37,625 nt of DNA from Bacteroidota bacterium (GCA_023411265.1 JAEYOX010000069.1:1-37625), one strand, 5' to 3'; positions 1 through 6,845 are shown, numbered from the stretch's first letter. Made by a program: numbers and translations. The notes: generated by a model from the sequence alone, not told the origin.

Positions 1-338
1 GCCATGATTTCGGCTCTTCCGCCGGAGATAAGATCTACTGTTGCAAACTGCTGATAGACCCGGACAGGCTCTTCGGAACTCAGCACCGTCACTGCGCTGG
101 TCAGTTTGATGTTTTTTGTAATGGCAGCAGCGGAGGCTAAAATAGACGATGGTGAGGAGACGGAATAATCTTCGCGGTGATGCTCTCCAATGCCGAAAAC
201 ATCGACGCCAAGTTCGTCGGCAAATTTTACTTCTTCCAGAAGATTCTGTATTCTTTGGTGGGCGTTGGTGCCTTTTCCGGGTGAACTTTCCGGTGCCATA
301 TCGGCAAAGGTCATGTAGCCAAATTCTATTTTTTTCAT
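1..338 (-). CDS. LLM-class flavin-dependent oxidoreductase (N-terminal part, cut by window edge)
   Basis: The first 112 residues of a luciferase-like (bacterial luciferase fold) flavin oxidoreductase are present; the rest lies beyond the left edge. The family uses FMN/F420-type cofactors in a TIM barrel. Visible family features are the opening MKKIEFGYMTFADM, the GEHHREDY motif at residues 51-58, and the SGGRAE segment near residue 105. A second ATG directly upstream (341-339) would add one Met; I chose the inner one because relatives start MKKIEFG. The gene reads leftward, downstream of the NAD(P)-binding gene at 454-1116 but separated from it by a terminator-like hairpin, so it is probably transcribed on its own. 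The substrate cannot be told from this fragment. The family call is strong. Confidence 0.88.
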   Translation of the reverse strand, partial: MKKIEFGYMTFADMAPESSPGKGTNAHQRIQNLLEEVKFADELGVDVFGIGEHHREDYSVSSPSSILASAAAITKNIKLTSAVTVLSSEEPVRVYQQFATVDLISGGRAEIM

Positions 339-356
339 CATATGGGTTTGGACGTG

Positions 357-381
357 AAAAAATGGAAAGTTGTACTTTCCA
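357..381 (-). terminator. Rho-independent terminator-like hairpin downstream of the NAD(P)-binding gene
   Basis: On the minus strand TGGAAAGT-ACA-ACTTTCCA forms a perfect 8-bp stem with a 3-nt loop, followed by six T. It lies 73 bp past the stop of the gene ending at 454 and 19 bp before the next start at 338. The perfect symmetry means it could also be an operator for the flavin oxidoreductase gene. Confidence 0.55.
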
Positions 382-414
382 AAAGTTGCTTTATTTTATT
401 CGACAGAGAAAGGA

Positions 415-433
415 TTTTGTTACAGCAACAAAA
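415..433. promoter_or_regulatory. Perfect 7-bp inverted repeat in the gap between genes
   Basis: TTTTGTT-ACAGC-AACAAAA is a perfect inverted repeat just past the stop codon at 454. It has no T-run on the minus strand, so it is not a good terminator. It may be an operator or an mRNA 3'-end stabiliser; no function is shown. Confidence 0.25.
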
Positions 434-453
434 GGGTGGTGGGGTGTTGAAGT

Positions 454-1116
454 TTAATATGCTGCTGTAAACTGTTTTCTGATGAACTGCTTATTTTCTA
501 TTTCATCGGCAATGGCTACGGCAAGATCTTCTACCGAATGTCGGGAACGGCCTTCTTTGTCCAGCACCGGTGTATCGGTACCATAACGGTATTTTACTGT
601 TCTGCCACGGTCTTTGTCCTCGCTGAACATATTCATTTCTATTGCCGGCGAGAAAAATTGCCAGTCCAGTATTTCATTCTTACTGAGGTTTTCGACAAAA
701 TATTTTTTCACTGCACTCGCCCCGGGATAGATTTCTTTAGGAAAGTCCGGGCCGTCCACAATGTATTTTCCGTCGGTTTTCAGTGTTCCCGCACCGCCGA
801 TTACGATCAGCCGATTACTGTCGGATTTTTCCACAGCTTTCTGAATGCTTTCGGCACCTTTTATATATTCGTCGTGAAGATTAGGATTGGTCCACCCCGG
901 ATTGAACGCGCTGACGATTACATCATGGCCGTTGATGATCTCAGCGAGTCCTTCCGTATTGAAGATGTTCTGATCGCGGCGGGTGAGATGATCACTGCTG
1001 ATGCCGATTTTGGAAGTGTTTCTAGCGATGGCTGTTACATGATGCTGACGATTGAGAAGTTCTTTAAGAATGGCATTTCCCACATATCCCGTTGCTCCGA
1101 TTAATGCTATTTTCAT
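454..1116 (-). CDS. NAD(P)H-binding protein, NmrA-like / atypical short-chain dehydrogenase
   Basis: A 220-residue Rossmann-fold protein. It opens with MKIALIGATGYVG, the GxxGxxG dinucleotide-binding loop of the NmrA-like/atypical SDR group. VIVSAFNP (near residue 67) and RLIVIGGAGTL (near 102) are the usual later strands of this fold. There is no clear YxxxK catalytic pair, which fits a redox-sensing or NAD(P)H-binding role rather than a classical dehydrogenase. An in-frame extension of 33 residues exists upstream, but the promoter-like box and inverted repeat lie inside it, so the ATG at 1116 is preferred. The gene stands alone between two terminator-like hairpins. Such genes are often induced by stress through HxlR or MarR regulators, but no regulator gene is seen nearby. 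Confidence 0.85.
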   Translation of the reverse strand: MKIALIGATGYVGNAILKELLNRQHHVTAIARNTSKIGISSDHLTRRDQNIFNTEGLAEIINGHDVIVSAFNPGWTNPNLHDEYIKGAESIQKAVEKSDSNRLIVIGGAGTLKTDGKYIVDGPDFPKEIYPGASAVKKYFVENLSKNEILDWQFFSPAIEMNMFSEDKDRGRTVKYRYGTDTPVLDKEGRSRHSVEDLAVAIADEIENKQFIRKQFTAAY

Positions 1117-1124
1117 ATTGTAAT

Positions 1125-1147
1125 TACTTTTGATACAGACAAAAGTA
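1125..1147. promoter_or_regulatory. Inverted-repeat operator candidate overlapping a -7 box
   Basis: TACTTTTG-N7-CAAAAGTA is a perfect 8-bp inverted repeat 9 bp upstream of the ATG at 1116. One half-site coincides with the -7 box of the minus-strand promoter, so a dimeric repressor bound here would block transcription. Spacing and shape are typical of winged-helix regulators such as HxlR (inference). Confidence 0.5.
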
Positions 1148-1166
1148 TCCAATTTTAAGCCGCCAA
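1140..1166 (-). promoter_or_regulatory. Promoter of the NAD(P)-binding protein gene
   Basis: On the minus strand, TTG (1166-1164), a 16-bp spacer, then TACTTTTG (1147-1140) match the Bacteroidetes -33/-7 pattern TTG...TAnnTTTG. The 5' leader would be about 20 nt. Confidence 0.5.
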
Positions 1167-1213
1167 CTGTTGATGTAAGATAAGAATTTGTTGAACTGCA
1201 AAATACATTTAAC

Positions 1214-1240
1214 AAAAAAACCTCCCGTTTCCGGAAGGTT
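1214..1240 (-). terminator. Rho-independent terminator of the ruvX-def-DUF5606 operon
   Basis: On the minus strand AACCTTCC pairs with GGGAGGTT (one mismatch) around a short loop and is followed by TTTTTTT. It begins 20 bp after the stop codon at 1261. Confidence 0.75.
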
Positions 1241-1260
1241 GAGATAGCAAAGGGAGAGAA

Positions 1261-1824
1261 TTACCCTTGTTTTCTGTGTGTGCTTTTCGGAGCTGACTTT
1301 GCTGCCTGGGTAGATTCTTTTACTTTGGGAGCAGCAGTTTTGGCTGTCTTTGGTTCTGCCTTTTTAGAAACGGTTTTCTTTTCTACAGATTCTTCAGCAG
1401 TTTCTTTTTCTTCAGCCTCTGATTTCACGAAGCTCTCCGGTGTAATGTATCCGGCAGCATGCAGAAGATTGTACCACTGCGCGAGTTTTTTGATATCGGA
1501 AAGATACACGCGGCCTCTGTCATAATCAGGAAGTGCAGTTTCCATGAATTCCCGCAGTTCATTATCTGATGATTTATGAGAAATGGTTGCTTTATAATCA
1601 TTTGTTTTGGCAATGTTTTCGAACACCTCGAACAGGGGAACTTCTTTATCAAAAGTAAACATAGCGATATTGTCCAATAAACTCACCTGGCTGGAATTGC
1701 CGATGCTTACTTTCTTTTTCGTGGTTACATCTTCGATAATAAATCCGTTTTTCAGCTGGGAAACCAGTTTAAAAAGTCCGGGTTTTCCCGAAATTGAAAT
1801 AATTTTTTCTAACTCCATATTCAT
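1261..1824 (-). CDS. DUF5606 family protein with a charged Lys/Ala/Glu tail
   Basis: A 187-residue protein of the Bacteroidetes family DUF5606, function unknown. The first ~135 residues are the conserved part: a small beta-rich N-terminal domain (ISISGKPGLFKLVSQ, IIEDVTTKKKVSIG) and a helical part ending in SDIKKLAQWYNLLHAAG. From about residue 137 the sequence is low-complexity and highly charged, rich in K, A, E, S, T and P, like histone-like or nucleic-acid-binding tails. It has no signal peptide, so it is probably cytoplasmic. It follows def by 44 bp and ends the ruvX-def operon at a terminator. A start at the second Met (1818) is equally possible. The family is recognised from memory. 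Confidence 0.8.
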   Translation of the reverse strand: MNMELEKIISISGKPGLFKLVSQLKNGFIIEDVTTKKKVSIGNSSQVSLLDNIAMFTFDKEVPLFEVFENIAKTNDYKATISHKSSDNELREFMETALPDYDRGRVYLSDIKKLAQWYNLLHAAGYITPESFVKSEAEEKETAEESVEKKTVSKKAEPKTAKTAAPKVKESTQAAKSAPKSTHRKQG

Positions 1825-1868
1825 TTATTTATTATTAATGTTTCATACGCATCCTGATGCGCGAAAAA

Positions 1869-2441
1869 TTATTTTGGAAATCTCATTTGATAATTTACAT
1901 TAACATCGCCGTGCATGATCTTGGAAAGTTTTCCTTTCACCAGTTTTTTCTTCAGCGAAGAGAGGTGATCTGTAAACAGAATGCCTTCAATATGATCGTA
2001 TTCATGCTGAATAACACGGGCACGAATATCGGAAAAAGTTTCTGTATGTTTCACAAAATTTTCATCTAAATATTCAATCACGATGGTTTCTTTGCGTTTT
2101 ATATCTTCACGAATATCAGGAATAGAAAGGCAGCCTTCGTTGAATTTCCATTCCTGTCCGCTTTCTTCAAGGATTTTCGCATTGATAAATACTTTTTTAA
2201 AACCTTTCAGCTCGTCTGCAATATCGGCATAATCTTCATCCTCTGCTAACGGCGTCACGTCGATGCAGAACAGCCTGATGTCCAGCCCCACTTGTGGTGC
2301 CGCAAGACCGATACCGTTGGCATTTTCCATAGTTTCAAACATGTTTTCGATCAGGCTACTGAGTTCCGGATAATCATGATCTATATTTCGGGCTACTTTC
2401 CTGAGAACAGGATCTCCGAAAGCCCGGATGGGTAATATCAT
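1869..2441 (-). CDS. def: Peptide deformylase
   Basis: Removes the N-formyl group from nascent proteins in the cytoplasm; a metal-dependent (Fe/Zn) hydrolase. All three signature motifs are intact in the 190 residues: GIGLAAPQ (43-50), EGCLSIP (102-108, with the metal ligand Cys104) and QHEYDH (145-150, with ligands His146 and His150 and catalytic Glu147). Length is normal for the family. The start codon overlaps the ruvX stop by four bases (ATGA), so the two are probably translationally coupled, and DUF5606 follows 44 bp downstream. Pairing of def with ruvX is common in Bacteroidetes. Confidence 0.97.
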   Translation of the reverse strand: MILPIRAFGDPVLRKVARNIDHDYPELSSLIENMFETMENANGIGLAAPQVGLDIRLFCIDVTPLAEDEDYADIADELKGFKKVFINAKILEESGQEWKFNEGCLSIPDIREDIKRKETIVIEYLDENFVKHTETFSDIRARVIQHEYDHIEGILFTDHLSSLKKKLVKGKLSKIMHGDVNVNYQMRFPK

Positions 2442-2854
2442 CTTTGTTTATTTTCTAAAAAATTCTGTAAAATAAGGGTAGCGCTTACTTTGTCTATCAG
2501 GCCTTTGTCCTGCCTTTGCTTTTTGCTCTTGCCGCTTTGGCTGATAAAGAACGACGCGATTTTGGAGGTAAATCTCTCATCGAGACGGTGAACGGTGATG
2601 CCGGGAAAGTGAATTTCAAATTTTTCGATCCATTTTCTGATATCGGTTTCTATTTCAGAAAGATTGCCTTTGAGGTCAATGGGAAGGCCAATCACCACTT
2701 CTTCCACCTGGTTTTCGGCAAAATACTGCTGAAGGAAATTCATCAAGTGTGAGGTTTCTACGGTATCCAGTCCGCTCGCTATCATTTGAAAATCGTCGGT
2801 AACAGCAATGCCCGTGCGCTTTTTTCCGAAGTCTATTGCCATTATTTTTCCCAT
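2438..2854 (-). CDS. ruvX: Putative Holliday junction resolvase RuvX (YqgF)
   Basis: A 138-residue RNase H-fold nuclease of the YqgF/RuvX family, linked to pre-16S rRNA processing and Holliday junction resolution. Key acidic residues are visible: Asp8 in MAIDFGKKRTGIAV, the GLPID strand at 56-60, DERFTS at 92-97 and Asp121 in GLIDKVSATLIL. The ATG at 2854 was chosen over one six codons upstream: the protein family starts right before this strand, and a -7 box sits only 5 bp upstream. It is first in the ruvX-def-DUF5606 operon and its stop overlaps the def start by 4 bp. Confidence 0.94.
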   Translation of the reverse strand: MGKIMAIDFGKKRTGIAVTDDFQMIASGLDTVETSHLMNFLQQYFAENQVEEVVIGLPIDLKGNLSEIETDIRKWIEKFEIHFPGITVHRLDERFTSKIASFFISQSGKSKKQRQDKGLIDKVSATLILQNFLENKQR

Positions 2855-2859
2855 AGGTG

Positions 2860-2867
2860 CAAATTTA
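2860..2867 (-). promoter_or_regulatory. -7 box of the ruvX operon, near-leaderless
   Basis: TAAATTTG on the minus strand, a perfect TAnnTTTG, ends 5 nt before the ruvX ATG. Transcription would start at or just before the start codon. No clear -33 TTG was found. Confidence 0.55.
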
Positions 2868-2906
2868 AACAAAATTTATATTTTTAATCCTGAGAAATAA
2901 TTCGGC

Positions 2907-3587
2907 ATGAAAGCAGAGGAACTCTTTTTTGGAACTGAAAATGTTCATTTTCTGGTGGAGGTCATTGTCAGGACTTCGATCATGTTTTTGTTTTTGATTC
3001 TCGTGATGAAATTTACCGGGAAACGAAGCATCAAGCAACTTTCTATTTTTGAAATGGTGATGATTATCGCCCTGGGAAGTGCTGCCGGGGATCCGATGTT
3101 TTATAAGGAAGTGGGCATTGCAGTGGCTGCAACGGTATTGGTGGTGACTATTACGATTTACAGAATCATCATTTATCTGGTAACGCGTTCCGAAAAAATA
3201 GAATTGTATTTTGAAGGGAAACCTGAGTATCTCATCAAAGACGGGCAACTTACCAACGAATTTCTGCATGAGAAAATACTGGGAGTGGACGAATTTTTTT
3301 CAGAACTGAGAATGCAGAATATAGAACACATTGGCCAGGTAAAAGATGTGCTGCTGGAAACCAACGGGGCGCTGAGCGTTATTTTCCGGGAGCCGGAATA
3401 TACAGGATACGGACTTCCGATATGGCCGGACAAATATCTGGATACAGCCAAATCCATCCTTGCCCGCCATTATTACTCCTGCGCGCGATGCGGAAAAACC
3501 ACATTAGGTTCGGAGATTGTAAACAGCACCTGTAGCTGCAAAAATAAAAGGTTTGTCAACGCTATGTCCACACAACGTATCAACTGA
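2907..3587 (+). CDS. DUF421 (YetF-like) membrane protein with a cysteine-rich C-terminus
   Basis: A 226-residue inner-membrane protein of the DUF421/YetF family, function unknown (relatives are linked to spore or stress physiology). Three membrane segments are visible at about 18-34, 46-62 and 68-92. The signature stretch FTGKRSIKQLSIFEMVMIIALGSAAGDP (about 36-63) covers the second segment. The soluble DUF421 domain (about 98-165) has YLIKDGQL and the typical LR...I segment. The tail (192-211) adds CARCG and CSC, four cysteines spaced CxxC-N13-CxC, a zinc-ribbon-like arrangement I do not associate with YetF itself. The gene is divergent from ruvX, with 52 bp between starts. The family call is strong; the zinc-binding idea is inference. 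Confidence 0.88.
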   Translation: MKAEELFFGTENVHFLVEVIVRTSIMFLFLILVMKFTGKRSIKQLSIFEMVMIIALGSAAGDPMFYKEVGIAVAATVLVVTITIYRIIIYLVTRSEKIELYFEGKPEYLIKDGQLTNEFLHEKILGVDEFFSELRMQNIEHIGQVKDVLLETNGALSVIFREPEYTGYGLPIWPDKYLDTAKSILARHYYSCARCGKTTLGSEIVNSTCSCKNKRFVNAMSTQRIN

Positions 3588-3598
3588 GAAATAAAAAG

Positions 3599-3630
3599 TT
3601 TTGTAGTTGTTTTGAAAAAGTTTAATTTTA
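3599..3630 (+). promoter_or_regulatory. Promoter candidate for the SixA-type phosphatase gene
   Basis: TTTTG (3599-3603), a 19-bp spacer and TAATTTTA (3623-3630) fit the Bacteroidetes -33/-7 pattern with one mismatch in the -7 box. The ATG follows 20 bp later. Confidence 0.4.
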
Positions 3631-3650
3631 TTACCCCAAATTCAAAAATT

Positions 3651-4127
3651 ATGAAAAAACTGATTCTGGTACGCCACGCGAAAAGCGACTGGCCGGCAGA
3701 TACAGACGATTTTGACAGGCCGCTGGCGGAATGCGGGCATGAGGACGCTGTGAAAATGGCAAAGTTCCTGAAGGGAAATCAGGTGGATATACAGTGTTTT
3801 ATTTCCAGTCCAGCAGTACGGGCATTAGGAACCTGTGAGATATTCAATCGGGATTATCAGGTTTCACTCCATACGGATCAAAAGCTGTACAGTCCTTCTG
3901 AAGACGGCATCCGTTCCATCATTTACGGGCTGGAAGATCAGGTGAACTCTGTGGCTATGTTTTCTCACAACAACGGGATATCCAATTTTGCCAATTCTAT
4001 TTCAGAAGATATTTTCCATTTCCCAACCTGTGGTGTAGCCGGATTTCAGATCGATTGTTCCTCCTGGTCGGATTTTGACCTTGCTGCTAAAAAGCTTCTT
4101 TTCTTTTACGAACCCAAAAATATTTAA
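3651..4127 (+). CDS. Histidine phosphatase family protein, SixA type
   Basis: A 158-residue cytoplasmic branch-1 histidine phosphatase. MKKLILVRHAKSDW carries the RH(A/G) motif with catalytic His9 and Arg8; SSPAVRA (52-58) gives the second Arg; His106 in FSHNNG is the second catalytic His. Length and the RHAKSDW form match SixA, which removes phosphate from histidine phosphotransfer proteins; the true substrate here is unknown. The ATG at 3651 is preferred over an upstream TTG because the fold begins at once. The gene ends inside the last codons of rsmD on the other strand (4-bp convergent overlap). Confidence 0.9.
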   Translation: MKKLILVRHAKSDWPADTDDFDRPLAECGHEDAVKMAKFLKGNQVDIQCFISSPAVRALGTCEIFNRDYQVSLHTDQKLYSPSEDGIRSIIYGLEDQVNSVAMFSHNNGISNFANSISEDIFHFPTCGVAGFQIDCSSWSDFDLAAKKLLFFYEPKNI

Positions 4128-4699
4128 TCGGTTTCGTTCTCTTCTTTTTCGTTGGCCTTAATCAGCGAAAAACTTACATTTCCATATTTCCGGGTAGCCG
4201 TAACATTGGGGTGTTGAGGGATATTTTTCGTCTGATGCTCAAGAATCAGTATCCCGTTTTCTTTCAGATAGTTATTGTTTAAAATCAGAGAAATCAGTTC
4301 GCTGTATTTCTTTTCATCCATTTCGAAAGGCGGATCTGCAAAGATGATATCATATTGTTTTTTCGTCCGGTTTTTTTTCAGCCAGTCAAATACATCTGCC
4401 CGTTGAACACTGATCTGCAAAGCCATATCCAGTTCCGATGCTGTGGATGAAATAAAATTACAGTGTTTAGGATTCATTTCCACGCTGGTAATGTCCTGAC
4501 ATTCTCTGGAAGCAAACTCCAACGAGATGGAACCGATGCCTGCAAAAAGATCAAGAACGGAAGTGAACTCCAGTTCGTAGCGGTTTTCGATAATGCTGAA
4601 AAGCGCTTCTTTAGCAAAATCTGTGGTAGGTCGCACATCGAAATGTTTCGGTGCGGCGATTTTTTTGGCTTTCCATTTTCCTGATATGATTCGGTACAT
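4124..4699 (-). CDS. rsmD: 16S rRNA (guanine-966-N2)-methyltransferase RsmD
   Basis: Methylates G966 of 16S rRNA during 30S assembly using SAM. Visible in the 191 residues: MYRIISGKWKAKKI opening (RI(I/V)xGxxx), RPTTDFAKEALF (23-34), SAM motif I DLFAGIGS (50-57) and the catalytic DPPF (122-125) typical of N-methyltransferases acting on guanine. Length fits. It lies 5 bp downstream of the DUF3822 gene and forms an operon with it. Its 3' end overlaps the convergent SixA-type gene by 4 bp, leaving no room for a terminator. Confidence 0.95.
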   Translation of the reverse strand: MYRIISGKWKAKKIAAPKHFDVRPTTDFAKEALFSIIENRYELEFTSVLDLFAGIGSISLEFASRECQDITSVEMNPKHCNFISSTASELDMALQISVQRADVFDWLKKNRTKKQYDIIFADPPFEMDEKKYSELISLILNNNYLKENGILILEHQTKNIPQHPNVTATRKYGNVSFSLIKANEKEENETD

Positions 4700-4704
4700 C
4701 TATG

Positions 4705-5418
4705 TTATTTTAGGATGAAATTCTTCTTAGGCCGGTTATCATAATTCATTTTCAGATGGCGCACAAACTTCCGGAGTTCTGAGATAAAAGTTTCGTTTTC
4801 TGAAGTTTCTCCATACACGAAAAAACGGGTTTCTTTAATGCCAAAATTAATTTTGCTGATGCTGAACATGATAAAATAAAGAAAATCCACCTCGGAATTG
4901 ACATCCAGATTGTTATAAAGAATCACTTTTTTGTTTTCCAGCGCAATAAACTCGCACTGCTGGTGGTAGAGATTGATATGGATTTCTTTTCCGCCTTTTG
5001 CAGTGATAGAATTGAGAAATTTTTCTCCCGAGAAATTGAATTTCACAGGAAGTTCGCGCGATTTCAGCATGTGGTACCATGCTTTCGGGAAAGTATAATA
5101 AAACTGGAGTCTGTATTTTTTATTCACAGAAAGCATCAGTTCTTCTTCGTCTTTATTAACGGATGAATTGAAAGCAATCAGGTCATAACCCAATTCGTGC
5201 TCGCTGAAGCCTTCCGGCATTAGTGTAAAGCGGTTCAGTGCGGATACTACCTGAATTTCGCTGAATTTCCTGTCCAGAACAGTTGCCAATTTTCGGGTAA
5301 TAAAATCTTCGGGCGATTCTTCCTTTACGAAATAAGACTGTTCGTCCTGAACATTTTTGCCACGCACCATCTGGTATTGTAACCCGTCCTGTGTAAAAAG
5401 TAAATTGAGTTTTTCCAT
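4705..5418 (-). CDS. DUF3822 family protein
   Basis: A 237-residue protein of the Bacteroidetes family DUF3822, function unknown, thought to have an actin/ASKHA-like fold. It has no signal peptide and no membrane segment. Recognisable parts are the N-terminal LLFTQDGLQYQMV, the central ALNRFTLMPEGF, and IHINLYHQQCEFIALENKKVI, which looks like a duplicated beta-hairpin unit of that fold. It sits 5 bp upstream of rsmD, a pairing I know from other Bacteroidetes. A -7 box lies 11 bp upstream of its ATG. Both family and pairing are from memory. Confidence 0.82.
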   Translation of the reverse strand: MEKLNLLFTQDGLQYQMVRGKNVQDEQSYFVKEESPEDFITRKLATVLDRKFSEIQVVSALNRFTLMPEGFSEHELGYDLIAFNSSVNKDEEELMLSVNKKYRLQFYYTFPKAWYHMLKSRELPVKFNFSGEKFLNSITAKGGKEIHINLYHQQCEFIALENKKVILYNNLDVNSEVDFLYFIMFSISKINFGIKETRFFVYGETSENETFISELRKFVRHLKMNYDNRPKKNFILK

Positions 5419-5429
5419 CTTGAAGTGAG

Positions 5430-5437
5430 CAAATTTA
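5430..5437 (-). promoter_or_regulatory. -7 box of the DUF3822-rsmD operon
   Basis: TAAATTTG on the minus strand, perfect to TAnnTTTG, ends 11 nt before the ATG at 5418. The expected leader is only a few nucleotides. No clear -33 element. Confidence 0.5.
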
Positions 5438-5496
5438 TTAAAATTATTTGGGTTGTAAAATTCAGGGAAAAGGTATGAGTTTTATCAATGTTATCT

Positions 5497-5504
5497 TATA
5501 TTTG
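5497..5504 (+). promoter_or_regulatory. -7 box of the DUF6370 gene
   Basis: TATATTTG, a perfect TAnnTTTG, lies 37 bp upstream of the ATG at 5542. It falls inside an open upstream extension of the reading frame, which supports the later start. Confidence 0.5.
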
Positions 5505-5541
5505 CTTTAAATTCTTATCTTTAACCGTAAATAATTTCAAT

Positions 5542-5859
5542 ATGAAAAAGATAATTTTAGTGCTGATGCTGGCGTTCTCAGTATCCGTTTTTGCACAGAA
5601 AGTGACCAATCAATATGTGGAAGCTTCCTGCGGAATGTGTAATTTTGATCAGAAAAATGACCGCGGCTGCGCCCTGGCAGTGAGAATGGACAACAAAGTG
5701 TATTATGTGGAAGGCACTTCCATTAAAGATCACGGAAACCCGCATGCTGAAGACGGATTCTGCAAAGTGGTGAAGAAAGCAAAAGTTTCCGGGGAAATAA
5801 AAAACGGAAAACTGTATGCTTCCAGTTTCACCGTGTTGCCTGAGAAGAAATCTAAATAA
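5542..5859 (+). CDS. DUF6370 family secreted cysteine-containing protein
   Basis: A 105-residue exported protein. Residues 1-18 are a clean signal peptide (MKKIILVLMLAFSVSVFA, cut before Gln19). The mature part carries Cys30, Cys33, Cys43 and Cys74 (ASCGMC, RGC, DGFC) and the conserved DHGNPHAEDGF (His64, His68), the pattern of DUF6370, a small Bacteroidetes family of unknown function. The Cys/His layout could bind a metal or form disulfides in the periplasm (inference). The start is set by the signal peptide and by a perfect -7 box 37 bp upstream. It converges on the Smr gene with an 8-bp overlap. Confidence 0.85.
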   Translation: MKKIILVLMLAFSVSVFAQKVTNQYVEASCGMCNFDQKNDRGCALAVRMDNKVYYVEGTSIKDHGNPHAEDGFCKVVKKAKVSGEIKNGKLYASSFTVLPEKKSK

Positions 5860-6346
5860 ATTCTAGCATCACCGAGCCGGACTGATGGTGAAGAATCGCT
5901 GTATTTCTGAAATCCAGTCCGGTTTGGCTGATGAGAACATCGTGCACCATCTGCTGTAAGGTTCCATCGCCGATTCCGTGAATGATTTCAAGCTTTTTGA
6001 GGTTATGCTTTCGGCACCAGGCCAGGGTTTCCAGTAATTTTTCTTTTTGAAGTAAGAGTCTTTCGAAACTTTCATAACGTTCAGGACTGTCTGTCATTTT
6101 CTCGAAATGAAGATCCAGAACCAGAGGTTCTTTTAGATGTTTCTTTGATTTTCTTTTTGGCAGCTCCGGTTTCTGCTGAAATTCTACTTGCTCATAAAAG
6201 GCGTCCTCCCGTAGTACCAGCTGTTTCCTGTCAAAAGTATGTGTAAATCCGTGTTCATCCATGATCACGATCCTGTTGCCGTGCACAGAGGTTACGGTTC
6301 CGCTTAGGTTTTCATCGATTACCGATACCCGGTCTTTTATTTTCAC
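5852..6346 (-). CDS. Smr-domain protein (MutS2 C-terminal-like)
   Basis: A 164-residue protein with an N-terminal small beta domain (MKIKDRVSVIDENLSGTV) and a C-terminal Smr domain: LDLH at 77-80 and HGIGDGTL at 123-130, the latter close to the usual HGxGxGxL nuclease motif. Smr domains nick or cleave DNA or RNA; the role of this stand-alone form is not settled. I chose the GTG at 6346: relatives begin MKIGDKVSVLD, and this start lies 4 bp after the stop of the upstream phosphodiesterase gene. An ATG at 6409 would add 21 atypical residues and overlap that gene by 59 bp. The two genes form an operon. Confidence 0.87.
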   Translation of the reverse strand: MKIKDRVSVIDENLSGTVTSVHGNRIVIMDEHGFTHTFDRKQLVLREDAFYEQVEFQQKPELPKRKSKKHLKEPLVLDLHFEKMTDSPERYESFERLLLQKEKLLETLAWCRKHNLKKLEIIHGIGDGTLQQMVHDVLISQTGLDFRNTAILHHQSGSVMLEFI

Positions 6347-6350
6347 TAAT

Positions 6351-6845
6351 TTACTTTTTTCCCAATTCGATAATCTGGAGATTCCGGATGTTATCCTGAT
6401 CAATTTCAAACTGCATCATGGTTCTCATCTGATGCCAGCCCTGTTTTCCACATGCTCCCGGATTCAGGTGAAGCAGTGCATTCTTTTCATCATACATCGC
6501 TTTCAGAATGTGGGAATGTCCTGAAATAAACAGTTTTGGTTTTTTCCTGGCCATTTCAATTTTTGCCAGCGGCGTATATCTTCCCGGATAACCGCCGATG
6601 TGAATCATCAGCACTTCTACCTCTTCGCACCTGAAACTATTGACTTCCGGAACACAGCGACGGATTTTATCATTATCTATATTTCCGAATACCCCTTTCA
6701 AAGGTTTTGTTTTTTTCAGGATTTCCAAAACTTCCATGCTCCCGAAATCGCCGCAATGCCAGATTTCATCCGCTTTTTCAGCATATTCGAGAATCCTGTC
6801 ATCGATGTAGGAATGGCTGTCGGAAAGCAATAGAATTTTTGTCAT
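6351..6845 (-). CDS. Metallophosphoesterase, YfcE/MJ0936 family
   Basis: A 164-residue cytoplasmic phosphodiesterase with the full dinuclear metal set of the calcineurin-like superfamily: DSH (9-11), GD (32-33), GNID (54-57), His82 in IHIGG and GHSH (109-112). Length matches the small YfcE-type enzymes, which cleave phosphodiesters in vitro; the natural substrate is unknown. It is the first gene of a pair, followed 4 bp later by the Smr-domain gene, which hints at a nucleic-acid link (inference). A -7 box lies 35 bp upstream. Confidence 0.92.
   Translation of the reverse strand: MTKILLLSDSHSYIDDRILEYAEKADEIWHCGDFGSMEVLEILKKTKPLKGVFGNIDNDKIRRCVPEVNSFRCEEVEVLMIHIGGYPGRYTPLAKIEMARKKPKLFISGHSHILKAMYDEKNALLHLNPGACGKQGWHQMRTMMQFEIDQDNIRNLQIIELGKK

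Noticed and set aside
538..1104. 188-codon plus-strand frame
   Set aside because: Antisense shadow of the NAD(P)-binding protein, whose Rossmann motif is clear.
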